Below, piece after piece: positions 1 to 6,759 of a stretch of DNA of 7,494 nt (position 1 is the stretch's first letter; the number at the start of each line of letters is the position of its first letter). Under the pieces are notes generated by a model. The model had not been told where the DNA came from. It saw only the letters and a list, made by a program, of their open reading frames with translations, and searched no databases. The stretch lies in assembly GCA_003501335.1 (NCBI GenBank), contig DNPQ01000009.1:9768-17261 (forward strand), given 5' to 3'. This stretch comes from Bacillota bacterium. GTDB taxonomy: Bacteria > Bacillota > UBA4882 > UBA8346. A program made the position numbers and the translations under genes.

Positions 1-106
1 ACGGCTAGCTAAGCGTTGTGGTTCAGCTAGGGTGTTAGCTAAACTGTATGTGAAGTCCGGTACGTTAAATAAACGCACAAAAACATTGCCCATGGGGAGA
101 AATATC
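1..106. other. Left-edge non-coding sequence upstream of the Nudix gene
   Basis: No gene is recognised here. The segment carries several copies of the short word GCTAG or TAGCTAA (around 4-11, 26-31 and 35-42). A reading frame open from a GTG at 32 joins the Nudix frame, but those 25 codons look unlike the family and lie upstream of a much better start, so this is treated as leader. No clear promoter or terminator is visible, and what precedes position 1 is unknown. Confidence 0.4.
94..100 (+). promoter_or_regulatory. Ribosome binding site that sets the Nudix start
   Basis: GGGGAGA lies six bases before the ATG at 107. It decides between that ATG and the in-frame GTG at 32 or ATG at 92: neither of those has a comparable purine-rich site, and the 92 codon overlaps the site itself. 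Confidence 0.6.
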
Positions 107-520
107 ATGGAGAAAAAAGTTTATACGGGAAATTATGTATCGGTGGCTGAAGAAAAAATCAATGGTCATGTTTATGAAAAGGTATACATTGGTGATGGTA
201 TTATTGTTTTTCCATTTGTATCCAGTGACCGGATTTTAATGGTCCGGGAAAAAAGATTTCATGAAAATCCTCCCTACCGTTTGAAAACAGTGACCGGCTT
301 TTATGCATATGATCAGTCCTTAGAGGAAAATGTGAATCGGGAATTACAGGAAGAAATCGGGAAGAAGGCTACTTCCATCATTCAGTATAAGGTATCCAAA
401 CGGATCGGCACCATCAATCAGACGAAATATTTTGCACTGGCTTATAATTTGGTTGAATCAAAACTTGACAATCCGGATAGTGAAGATGCCACTACCTGGG
501 GCCAAGATTATCTTTATTGA
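107..520 (+). CDS. Nudix hydrolase, short, ADP-ribose pyrophosphatase-like
   Basis: This 137-residue protein probably hydrolyses a nucleoside diphosphate linked to another moiety, with ADP-ribose-type substrates most likely by resemblance. The Nudix box spans about residues 64-86. G64 and the metal-binding core R78-E79-L80-Q81-E82-E83-I84-G85 are intact. The first glutamate of the full consensus is Q70, and the last hydrophobic position is K86, so the box is slightly degenerate. A beta-rich N-terminal half (about 5-60) precedes it, as in ADP-ribose pyrophosphatases. Those proteins are usually 170-185 residues. Here the chain stops soon after an acidic D-N-P-D-S-E-D stretch (121-127), where the family normally continues with a further strand and helix. 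The 3' end runs 29 bases into the convergent Crp-like gene, so the C-terminus may be naturally short or eroded. The start at 107 is chosen for its ribosome binding site. The Nudix fold is fairly sure; the substrate is not. Confidence 0.75.
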   Translation: MEKKVYTGNYVSVAEEKINGHVYEKVYIGDGIIVFPFVSSDRILMVREKRFHENPPYRLKTVTGFYAYDQSLEENVNRELQEEIGKKATSIIQYKVSKRIGTINQTKYFALAYNLVESKLDNPDSEDATTWGQDYLY

Positions 521-1148
521 TGTTAAGATTTTTGGTGCTTTTAAGGCCGCTTAAGTTGGTAATGGACACAGATTGAGCGTCATCCATGGCAATGATGCCG
601 TCATGAACCAATTTTTCAAGGACCGCTTCGACTTCTTTGGGTTTGAGACCGATCATTTGGCTGATATCCGAGGCGTTAACTCCCAATTTGATCACGGTGT
701 CATCGTCCGGATGAAAGTTGCCGTTTTCAATGAGCGATAATAGTAAGTCAGCCGTTCTGGCAGAGGGCGATTTAATCGAATAATTTTGGATCTGGGACGT
801 TGTGAAACGGATCCGTCTGCAAAAGAGTTGGACGAGTTTAAACAGAAACTCCGGTTTTGAGCTTAAAACCTGTTCCAAATCAGTGAAAGTCACCATCAGA
901 ACTTCAGTCTTTTCGATAGCTATAACCGTAGCCGAACGGGGTTTGGCTTCGATCAGGGCCATCTCGCCGAAGGAACTTCCCGGGCCAAGGATGCTTAACA
1001 ATTGTTCCTCGGAATCTTGGGTCCGGATGACCTTAACCCGGCCGGTCTTAATGATATACATTTCATGGCCCGGTTCCGCCTCCGAGAAGATTTTATCTCC
1101 AGCTTCATACACTTGGGTGAATTTTTCAAGTAAGACTTCATCAAACAT
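492..1148 (-). CDS. Crp/Fnr-family transcriptional regulator
   Basis: A 218-residue regulator with the classical two-domain layout. An N-terminal cyclic-nucleotide-binding beta-roll covers about residues 10-95, a long dimerisation helix about 98-130, and a C-terminal winged helix-turn-helix about 130-200. The phosphate-binding cassette is well kept: F60-G-E-M-A-L followed by R71-S-A-T-V, including the Glu and Arg-Ser that contact the ribose and cyclic phosphate in CRP. A cyclic nucleotide ligand is therefore plausible but unproven. There is no cluster of N-terminal cysteines, so an Fnr-type iron-sulphur sensor is unlikely. The recognition region lies around N158-A-S-D-I-S-Q-M-I-G-L. The last ~15 residues after L202 look like a low-conservation tail and are the part overlapping the Nudix gene. 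The start has AAAGGGG on the minus strand with a rather long ten-base spacer. It is the second gene of a two-gene unit, 62 bases after the CNB-only gene, and probably shares its transcript. Target genes cannot be read from the window. Confidence 0.85.
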   Translation of the reverse strand: MFDEVLLEKFTQVYEAGDKIFSEAEPGHEMYIIKTGRVKVIRTQDSEEQLLSILGPGSSFGEMALIEAKPRSATVIAIEKTEVLMVTFTDLEQVLSSKPEFLFKLVQLFCRRIRFTTSQIQNYSIKSPSARTADLLLSLIENGNFHPDDDTVIKLGVNASDISQMIGLKPKEVEAVLEKLVHDGIIAMDDAQSVSITNLSGLKSTKNLNINKDNLGPR

Positions 1149-1210
1149 GGTGAATGAACCCCTTTGCTATTAATCAATGTTGCTGAAAGAAAAACGCTTT
1201 GAGTCCGATT

Positions 1211-1594
1211 TTATTTATGGGACAGCTTATTGAGTCTGATGTCGAGCTCCCTTAATTGATTGGAAAGATAATTGAGGATTTTAAATCCCATGGTAGGGTC
1301 GTCGATAATCAGCTGTTCCAGATCCGCGGGTCTGAGAATCAATATTTCCGAGTCTTGGGTAACCTCGGCTGTTTCAGTATAAATCCATTGTTCAAGGGCG
1401 GATACAAGTCCGAAGAATTCCCCGGGACCGCAGGTGCCGATAATCCGTTCATCCGTGTTCAGCTTACGGCGAAGTTGAACCGACCCGGATTGAATCATAT
1501 AAAGCTTCGCGGCGGAATCTCCTTCAAGATAAACAAAATTTCCTTTTTTAAAGGAGTGCGCATAATCGTTTAGGGCAAAACTGCTCTTTTCCAT
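1211..1594 (-). CDS. Stand-alone cyclic-nucleotide-binding-domain protein (no DNA-binding domain)
   Basis: A 127-residue protein made of one CNB beta-roll (about residues 12-95) and a C-terminal helix (about 100-125) equivalent to the Crp dimerisation helix. It ends before any helix-turn-helix. The fold signature is clear: F20-V-Y-L-E-G-D then L31-Y-M-I-Q-S-G-S-V, the usual opening strands and glycine turn. The ligand cassette is degenerate. F60-F-G-L-V-S-A-L replaces the canonical F-G-E-x-A-L, and the Arg-Ser pair is absent in E68-Q-W-I-Y-T-E-T-A-E-V. It probably does not bind cAMP in the standard way. The ATG is supported by AGAGAGG on the minus strand (1603-1609), eight bases away. It is the first gene of the minus-strand unit, directly before the full Crp-like regulator, so a role as partner or modulator of that protein is a reasonable inference. 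A degenerated regulator that lost its DNA-binding domain is the alternative, although only 62 bases separate its stop from the next start. Confidence 0.8.
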   Translation of the reverse strand: MEKSSFALNDYAHSFKKGNFVYLEGDSAAKLYMIQSGSVQLRRKLNTDERIIGTCGPGEFFGLVSALEQWIYTETAEVTQDSEILILRPADLEQLIIDDPTMGFKILNYLSNQLRELDIRLNKLSHK

Positions 1595-1619
1595 CGGATG
1601 AACCTCTCTTTCTTACGTA

Positions 1620-1632
1620 TTGATTGTCTCAA
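1620..1632. promoter_or_regulatory. Small dyad upstream of the CNB/Crp unit, possible operator
   Basis: TTGA, five bases, then TCAA form a short inverted repeat about 26 bases upstream of the CNB-only start codon. Crp/Fnr proteins often bind TTGA-N6-TCAA type dyads near their own promoters. The spacing here is one base short, so autoregulation is only a suggestion. Confidence 0.2.
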
Positions 1633-1652
1633 CAACGGGGATCCAAACCCTG

Positions 1653-1665
1653 CGCGTTTTACGCG
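1653..1665. promoter_or_regulatory. CGCGT-TTT-ACGCG palindrome
   Basis: A perfect five-base dyad with a three-base centre lies in the divergent intergenic region, 59 bases upstream of the minus-strand unit's first start codon. It has no T-run on either side that would make it a terminator, so a protein-binding site is the more likely reading. No known regulator was recognised from it. Confidence 0.3.
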
Positions 1666-1759
1666 ACTTTAGCCGGTGGTGGTTGAGTTTCGGTATCTAC
1701 GCCGGATCGGTTTAGTTCCTTGTGAACTTTTAAAAAAGTATCATCCAGAGCTATATTGT

Positions 1760-1770
1760 TATGATAAGAT
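1760..1770 (+). promoter_or_regulatory. Candidate extended -10 promoter for the SGNH gene
   Basis: TATGATAAGAT contains an extended -10 of the form TG-n-TAAGAT and closely resembles the motif before smc (TATGGTAAAAT). No good -35 hexamer stands 16-18 bases upstream, as is common with extended -10 promoters. If it is used, transcription would begin near 1777 and the leader would contain the whole tandem repeat array. Confidence 0.35.
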
Positions 1771-1782
1771 TGATCCGATAAT

Positions 1783-1925
1783 AATCCAGGAAAACTCGTT
1801 TTTCAATATTCTGTTTCAATCCAGGAAAACTCGTTTTGCAATATTTTATTCAATCTGGGGAAACGTGTTTTTCAATACTTCGTTTCAGAATGGGGAAAAC
1901 CTGTTTTTTTAAATATTTCATTTCA
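1783..1925. repeat. Degenerate tandem array, four ~35-bp units
   Basis: Four units begin near 1783, 1818, 1852 and 1887; a fifth, decayed one may start near 1925. Each opens with a purine-rich CCAGG or TGGGG, continues with a dyad of the form AAAAC-NN-GTTTT, then an AT-rich CAATATT-like stretch ending in TTTC. The dyads sit at 1791-1802, 1826-1837, 1860-1871 and 1896-1907, that is 35, 34 and 36 bases apart. The dinucleotide at the dyad centre varies (TC, TC, GT, CT) while the arms hold, apart from one G-T wobble in the third. The period is not a multiple of three, so the array is not a coding repeat. It lies just upstream of the SGNH start codon. Confidence 0.75.
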
Positions 1926-1939
1926 AATCAAAGGAAATC

Positions 1940-1944
1940 AGGGG
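1940..1944 (+). promoter_or_regulatory. Ribosome binding site that sets the SGNH start
   Basis: AGGGG stands five bases before the ATG at 1950. This selects that codon over the in-frame ATG at 1836, which lies inside the tandem repeats and would add 38 residues translated from repeat sequence. Confidence 0.65.
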
Positions 1945-1949
1945 TCAAT

Positions 1950-2822
1950 ATGGCGTATAAGAAGAAAAAGAGTTTTTCTGCAGGAAAAGGGCTTTGGTAC
2001 TTATTATTGGTTTTTTTGGGTTTCTTGGCGACATTGGCGTATCAGTCCCTTTTCCAACCGGCCATTAACAACCCGGCCCGTTATGCCAGCGGGAGCTTGC
2101 ACCGGCCCGGAAGAAGGGCTGTGGTCATTGCAGGTGACGATATGGTGCGGGGGCAGATTAGTTTCAACTATGTTGAGTATTTGGACCAAAAACCGGATTT
2201 GCAAAATTTCCAGTTCATCAATGCCGGAATGAACAGCGATTTATCCTACAATTTGTTACAACGTCTGGGACCCATCGTCGCTTGCAGACCGGCCTATATT
2301 GTGATTCAGATAGGCGCTAATGATTTAATCGGTTCCCTGTATCCAAAGTTTGCTGATTACTTTAAAGTAGTGAAACGGATTCCCAATCATCCCGGTTTGG
2401 ATTCATATAGTCAAAATTTAGCCCTCATTGTTCAAAATTTACAACAAAACACGAAAGCTCAAATTGCACTGGCCGGTTTGCCTTTGATGGGAGAATCAAT
2501 TCATTCGGCTGTCAACAATCAGGCTTTGAAATATAATCAGGTGATTCAGGCCGTTGCCGCCCGGCAAAAAGTACGGTTCTTACCTGTTTACGACCGGCAA
2601 GTCCGCTATCTGATGGGGAGCCAAAGAACTTCGGCGTCGGTATACAATGGGGAATATCAGCAAATCGGAAAAGCCCTGGTTGAACATTTGATATCAAAAG
2701 AAGACTTTGATGCGATCGCTTTTAAAAATGGTTATTTGCTGCACACGGACGGTGTCCACTTGAATAGCCGCAGCGGTATCATGATTGCCGATGAGGTCGA
2801 GAAATTTTTAAAAAATCAATAA
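1950..2822 (+). CDS. Membrane-anchored SGNH/GDSL-hydrolase-like protein with Ser-to-Asp change
   Basis: A 290-residue protein with a lysine-rich N-terminus (K4-K7), one hydrophobic segment at about 13-32 and a large domain expected outside the membrane. The domain has the SGNH blocks in order. Block I is V58-V-I-A-G-D-D-M-V-R-G at 58-68, block II has N91-A-G, block III is I121-G-A-N-D-L, and block V is D267-G-V-H. The Gly, Asn and Asp/His positions of an esterase or acyl-hydrolase site are thus present. The nucleophile of the G-D-S motif, however, is D64 (codon GAT). Every serine codon is at least two changes away from GAT, so one sequencing error does not explain it. The protein may be inactive as a classical esterase, or act as a binding protein. 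Family members with a similar anchor often work on cell-wall or exopolysaccharide acyl groups, but the substrate here is unknown. It has a 172-base gap to smc and a separate candidate promoter. Confidence 0.75.
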   Translation: MAYKKKKSFSAGKGLWYLLLVFLGFLATLAYQSLFQPAINNPARYASGSLHRPGRRAVVIAGDDMVRGQISFNYVEYLDQKPDLQNFQFINAGMNSDLSYNLLQRLGPIVACRPAYIVIQIGANDLIGSLYPKFADYFKVVKRIPNHPGLDSYSQNLALIVQNLQQNTKAQIALAGLPLMGESIHSAVNNQALKYNQVIQAVAARQKVRFLPVYDRQVRYLMGSQRTSASVYNGEYQQIGKALVEHLISKEDFDAIAFKNGYLLHTDGVHLNSRSGIMIADEVEKFLKNQ

Positions 2823-2895
2823 AGAAATCCATCCCCAATGTTTTCTTGTGAAAAAGTAGAAATATAGGAATTGCAATGTGTTACGATATTATATT

Positions 2896-2944
2896 GGGTT
2901 TGAACCTTGGTTGAAAGCCCTTTGGGACGGCCCATTCCTTTTTT
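2896..2944 (+). terminator. Weak terminator-like segment after the SGNH gene
   Basis: Two adjoining hairpins can form: GGGTTTGAAC paired imperfectly with the segment ending GCCC (2896-2920), and TGGG-ACGG-CCCA (2923-2934). A run of six T follows at 2939-2944, four bases after the second stem. The stems are short, and the T-run sits just before the smc promoter, so at best it terminates partially. Confidence 0.3.
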
Positions 2945-2952
2945 ATCCGGGT

Positions 2953-2963
2953 TATGGTAAAAT
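2953..2963 (+). promoter_or_regulatory. Extended -10 promoter of smc
   Basis: TATGGTAAAAT provides a TG-n-TAAAAT extended -10. No strong -35 lies 17 bases upstream (TTCCTT). Transcription would begin near 2970, giving a leader of about 25 bases that starts just before the ribosome binding site. Confidence 0.55.
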
Positions 2964-2980
2964 GTTTTTGCTATAAGTCA

Positions 2981-2988
2981 AAAGGGGG
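2981..2988 (+). promoter_or_regulatory. Ribosome binding site for the TTG start of smc
   Basis: AAAGGGGG ends six bases before TTG at 2995. No ATG or GTG in the right frame gives the conserved SMC N-terminus, so this site and the family alignment both point to the TTG. Confidence 0.75.
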
Positions 2989-2994
2989 ATTTCT

Positions 2995-5900
2995 TTGTAT
3001 TTAAAACGCCTTGAAATCATCGGCTTTAAGTCTTTTGCCGATAAAATTAAATTGCAATTTTTGCCGGGAGTTACAGCCATTGTCGGCCCCAACGGTAGCG
3101 GTAAAAGTAATATTTCGGATGCGCTGCGCTGGGTTTTGGGAGAACAAAGCATTAAGAATTTACGCGGCGCCAAAATGGATGATGTAATTTTTGCCGGCAG
3201 CGCCGAACGCAAGCCCTTAGGACTTGCTGAGGTTACCATCGTCCTTGATAATTCGGATCGTTCTCTTCCGGTTGATTTTAGCGAAATCGCGGTTACCCGG
3301 AAATTATTTCGTTCCGGTGAGAGCGATTATTTGATCAATAAATCTTCCGTGCGCCTGCGGGATATTTTGGAACTCTTTTATGATACCGGCCTTGGAAAAG
3401 AAGCTTATTCCGTCATTGGACAAGGGAAAATTGATTCCATCCTGTCGGTGCGGCCCGAAGAAAGACGGAATATTTTTGAAGAAGCAGCCGGAATTATTAA
3501 ATATAAAACCCGTAAACAAGTGGCGGAGCGTAAATTGGAAGAGACGGACCGTAATTTGTTGCGCTTGCAGGATATCTTAAGTGAATTAGAAGCTCAGCTG
3601 GGGCCCTTGGAAACTCAGTCAAACCTGGCTCAATCATATCTGCATCTTAAGGAAGAACTTTCCTGCCTGGAAATTAACCATTTCGGCGGTTTGATTCAAA
3701 ATCATCAAGTCAAACTGGAAGAGCTCGATAAGGCCAAAAAGGATATTGAACAACAATACCAGGATTTCGAGGGCCAGGAGAGTATTATCGAGGGCGAACT
3801 TGAAAAAAGCCGTCTGCAGTCATTGAACTATGATAACCAGATTACTGAAATGAATGAGGATTATTACCGGATTCAAAACCAGATCGACAAGTGCACCGAG
3901 CAGATCGGCTTTTTGCAAACGAAATTTGGTGATTTGGAACAACAGGAACAAGAGTACCAAAATAATAAAACTGCCAATATGAGCCGCAGAGAAGCCATTT
4001 CTCAAGAACAATCCATGATTGAACAAGAAATAACGGCTATCAAAGAAAAATCGGGAAGCGATGAGGCAGCCTTAATTCAAATTGAAGGAAAATTAGCAGC
4101 TCAAAATAAGGAATTGCTTCAATTTGAAGCCCAGGAACAAGGCCTGAAAGACAGCATTATCGAAACCCTCAATGAAATCGCCGCCTTGAAAAACAAAATG
4201 AATACCAATCATCTGCAAAAAGATTTCATTTTAAAACAGATCGGCGACTTTGAAAAGCAAATGGCGACGATTGGGGCTCAGTTAGGAGAGTTTGAACGGG
4301 ATCTGGCAGCCAAGAAAGAACAATTGGGAGGGATTCTGGCTGAAATCGAACAGGACCATGATTCCCAATCGAAGTTGGCCGGTGAACTCAAGGAAAAAGA
4401 AAGTGAACTGACTTCCTGTGAAAATAAAAATTTAGAGCTGAAAGAAAAAATCCGGGGGCTGGAAAGTAAGTACGGGCTTCTCGATGAAATGGAGCGCAGT
4501 TATCAGGGCTATTTTCAGGGAGTCAAGGCGCTGGTGGCCGAAGCTGTTGATCAGCCTTTTTCTCGGAGCATTCAAGGCATTGTGGCTGATTTAATCCAAG
4601 TTCAGAGCGGGATGGAACTGGCCATCGAGACGGCCCTCGGTTCCAGCCTGCAAAATGTGGTTATTGAAGATGACCGCAGCGCCCAGGATGCTATTGCCTA
4701 TTTGAAACGTTATAATAAAGGCCGGGCGACGTTTTTACCGTTAAACACCATTGAATCCAGCGACAGCAAAATGCAGCAATATCATAATATGTTGCAGCAG
4801 TATGGATGCCAGCCGGCCATTTCCCTGCTGGAGTTTGATCCGAAGTATCGCGGGGCCCTGAATTATATGTTGCACCAGACTGTGGTGGCCCCTGACCTGA
4901 AGACTGCCGTCCAGATCAGTTCCAAATTGGACCGCAGCTTCCGGATTGTGACTCCGGAAGGAGATTTGGTAAACCCCGGCGGTTCCATTACCGGCGGCAG
5001 TATCGATAAACGTCGCTTGGGACTGTTGAGCCGCCGCCGTGAAATTGAAGATTTAAAACAGGAAAAAAATGAAGCGGAAGTCAATTTGGCAAAAGGCTTG
5101 CAAAATGTAAAGGATCTGAAGAATCAATTTATCCAGTTGAGCCATGAAATCGAAGCCGCTAAAAAGCATGAGCAAGAGGCGAAAATAAGGAAAGCGTCGA
5201 TTGACAGGGAATTGCAGATCACTGAGGGCACTGTAACCCGTTCTCATCAAGAGATCACTTCCTTAATGGAGCAAAGAGACGAACTCGCCAGCCAGACGGA
5301 ACGCTTTGACAGCGATTATCAGGAATTAGCCGCTGCCATCGAAGCCAAACAGACCGAGCTCCATCGGATTGAAGGGCAATTAACCGGATTTACGGAAGAA
5401 ATGCGCCAGAGTAAACAAAGTAAAGACGGCCTTATTGAAGGGCTCAGCGACTTAAAATCAAGGTTAAGCGCGGCCTATCAGGAGGCAAACGGTAAAATAG
5501 CTTTAAAAGATCGTCTGTTACGGCAAATCACAGAAATCGACGATTCGGATAATGATTTTGAAATGCGAAAGCAGCAGCTTGAAGCCGAAAGGCTTAAGAT
5601 CCGGGAACAAATCGCCGCTTTAGAAGCGCGTATCGTTGAAGAAAAGAATAAGCTGGCAAGTCAAGAATCTTTGGTTACCCAAAGCAAACAGGAGAAAGAA
5701 CAAGTATTAGCGGTTATTAAAGAATTAGAGTTCAAGGAAAGAAGCTTTCGCCGCAAGAATACTGATTTTCAAAATCAATTGCATCAATATGACTTGCTTA
5801 TCAATCAGACTACCTTGGAATTGGAGAATCAGCTCAACAATTTAAAAGAGGATTACGGCAACGATTGGATGGCTCAAATCGATCCTTCCTGGACGAGTCC

Positions 5901-6561
5901 ACCCGATGCGCTAACCCAGATTGAAGAACATAAAGAAGAGCTCCGAAAATTGGGTACTGTCAATTTGGCGGCCGTCGAAGATTATCAGCAGATTAAGCAA
6001 AGATTTGATTTCTTGACCAATCAATCCCAGGATTTGACCCATGCCAAAGAATCGCTTTTAAAAGTCATTGCGGAGATTGAAAGCACCATTGTGAAGCGTT
6101 TTAATGAGACTTTTCAGGAAGTAAAGATCCAATTTAAAAAAATCTATGCCGAACTATTTGAAGGCGGAGTCGCCGACTTGTTTTTGCTGGACCCGGAGAA
6201 TTCTTTGGATTCAGGAATCGAAATTGTCGCTCAGCCTCCGGGGAAGAAACTGCAGTCTTTGAGTTTGCTTTCCGGCGGTGAACGGGCCATGACGGCGATT
6301 GCTTTGTTATTTTCGATTTTGGCGGTGAAGCCGTCGCCATTTTGTGTGCTGGACGAGATTGATGCAGCCCTCGACGAGGTCAATGTTTCGCGGTTTGCCC
6401 ATTTACTGGAGATGTTCAGTAAACAATTGCAGTTCATTGTAGTTACCCACCGCCGCGGCACCATGGAAGCAGCCAGTACCCTTTATGGGGTCACTATGGA
6501 AGAAATGGGAGTTACGAAATTAATTTCCCTGGATCTGAATCAAGTCCAAAAGGCTGGGTAA
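2995..6561 (+). CDS. smc: Chromosome segregation/condensation ATPase SMC
   Basis: The 1188-residue core ATPase of the bacterial condensin, which works with ScpA and ScpB on the nucleoid; the length matches the family. The order is an N-terminal head (about 1-165), a first coiled coil (about 170-500), a hinge (about 503-670), a returning coiled coil (about 675-1030) and a C-terminal head (about 1040-1188). Seen in the head are Walker A G31-P-N-G-S-G-K-S, the arginine-finger region N55-L-R-G, Q-loop Q143, ABC signature L1092-S-G-G-E, Walker B with L1119-D-E-I-D, D-loop L1126-D-E and switch histidine H1152. The hinge carries the conserved glycine cluster G663-S-I-T-G-G-S. All catalytic residues are present, so it should be active. 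The TTG start gives M-Y-L-K-R-L-E-I-I-G-F-K-S-F, the expected family N-terminus. It has its own extended -10 promoter. ftsY follows as in many Bacillota, but with an unusually long gap, and no rnc lies immediately upstream. Confidence 0.98.
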   Translation: MYLKRLEIIGFKSFADKIKLQFLPGVTAIVGPNGSGKSNISDALRWVLGEQSIKNLRGAKMDDVIFAGSAERKPLGLAEVTIVLDNSDRSLPVDFSEIAVTRKLFRSGESDYLINKSSVRLRDILELFYDTGLGKEAYSVIGQGKIDSILSVRPEERRNIFEEAAGIIKYKTRKQVAERKLEETDRNLLRLQDILSELEAQLGPLETQSNLAQSYLHLKEELSCLEINHFGGLIQNHQVKLEELDKAKKDIEQQYQDFEGQESIIEGELEKSRLQSLNYDNQITEMNEDYYRIQNQIDKCTEQIGFLQTKFGDLEQQEQEYQNNKTANMSRREAISQEQSMIEQEITAIKEKSGSDEAALIQIEGKLAAQNKELLQFEAQEQGLKDSIIETLNEIAALKNKMNTNHLQKDFILKQIGDFEKQMATIGAQLGEFERDLAAKKEQLGGILAEIEQDHDSQSKLAGELKEKESELTSCENKNLELKEKIRGLESKYGLLDEMERSYQGYFQGVKALVAEAVDQPFSRSIQGIVADLIQVQSGMELAIETALGSSLQNVVIEDDRSAQDAIAYLKRYNKGRATFLPLNTIESSDSKMQQYHNMLQQYGCQPAISLLEFDPKYRGALNYMLHQTVVAPDLKTAVQISSKLDRSFRIVTPEGDLVNPGGSITGGSIDKRRLGLLSRRREIEDLKQEKNEAEVNLAKGLQNVKDLKNQFIQLSHEIEAAKKHEQEAKIRKASIDRELQITEGTVTRSHQEITSLMEQRDELASQTERFDSDYQELAAAIEAKQTELHRIEGQLTGFTEEMRQSKQSKDGLIEGLSDLKSRLSAAYQEANGKIALKDRLLRQITEIDDSDNDFEMRKQQLEAERLKIREQIAALEARIVEEKNKLASQESLVTQSKQEKEQVLAVIKELEFKERSFRRKNTDFQNQLHQYDLLINQTTLELENQLNNLKEDYGNDWMAQIDPSWTSPPDALTQIEEHKEELRKLGTVNLAAVEDYQQIKQRFDFLTNQSQDLTHAKESLLKVIAEIESTIVKRFNETFQEVKIQFKKIYAELFEGGVADLFLLDPENSLDSGIEIVAQPPGKKLQSLSLLSGGERAMTAIALLFSILAVKPSPFCVLDEIDAALDEVNVSRFAHLLEMFSKQLQFIVVTHRRGTMEAASTLYGVTMEEMGVTKLISLDLNQVQKAG

Positions 6562-6661
6562 GGGTTGAGGAATTAGTAATATAGAATCGGAGAAGCTAGG
6601 AAATGGGAAGTCTTTGGCACAAAAGGGAATGAATAATCATTTTTCAAAGACTAGCTAGCAT

Positions 6662-6759
6662 CTTAAAGGGAATCGGCTAAAAAATTAATGCTAATTACTT
6701 GTGGTTAACCCACGAAAGCCTAAACAATTAACTCCGAAGTCATACTAGTTCCCTTTAAG
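6662..6759. repeat. Perfect 11-bp inverted repeat spanning 98 bases
   Basis: CTTAAAGGGAA at 6662-6672 is exactly complementary to TTCCCTTTAAG at 6749-6759. The enclosed 76 bases hold two further hairpins: AATTA-ATGC-TAATT at 6683-6696, and TTGTGG-TTAAC-CCACGA at 6699-6715 with one G-T pair. A closing GGCT/AGCC helix (6675-6678 with 6717-6720) is also possible. The layout is that of a multi-branched RNA fold. Confidence 0.6.

Noticed and set aside
30..75. Group II intron 3' end (domain V-like word GTATGTGAAGTCCGGTACG)
   Set aside because: The arms do not form a proper domain V stem, and no intron-encoded protein or further domain is visible in the short leading sequence.
802..1173. Plus-strand open frame of 123 codons
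   Set aside because: It is antisense to the Crp-like gene, shows no family resemblance and lacks a supporting ribosome binding site.
1855..1875. parS centromere site, suggested by GAAACGTGTTTT near a chromosome segregation gene
   Set aside because: It lacks the full parS palindrome (TGTTnCACGTGAAACA type), and the motif is only one variant of the local tandem unit.
1676..1912. Open reading frame of 78 codons across the divergent intergenic region
   Set aside because: Most of it translates the 35-bp repeats, has no convincing ribosome binding site and resembles no family. The repeat period is not a multiple of three, so coding selection on the array is unlikely.
1783..1925. CRISPR array
   Set aside because: The whole 35-bp period is repeated and degenerate, with no unique spacers alternating with identical repeats, and no cas gene is present.
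1836..1949. Upstream in-frame extension of the SGNH gene by 38 codons
   Set aside because: The extension is translated from repeat sequence. The ATG at 1950 has a good ribosome binding site, and the lysine-rich start followed by a hydrophobic segment is a normal N-terminus.
6614..6631. Sigma-54 promoter, because TTGGCAC matches a -24 element
   Set aside because: The required TTGC-type -12 element is missing at the right spacing (GGAAT is there instead).
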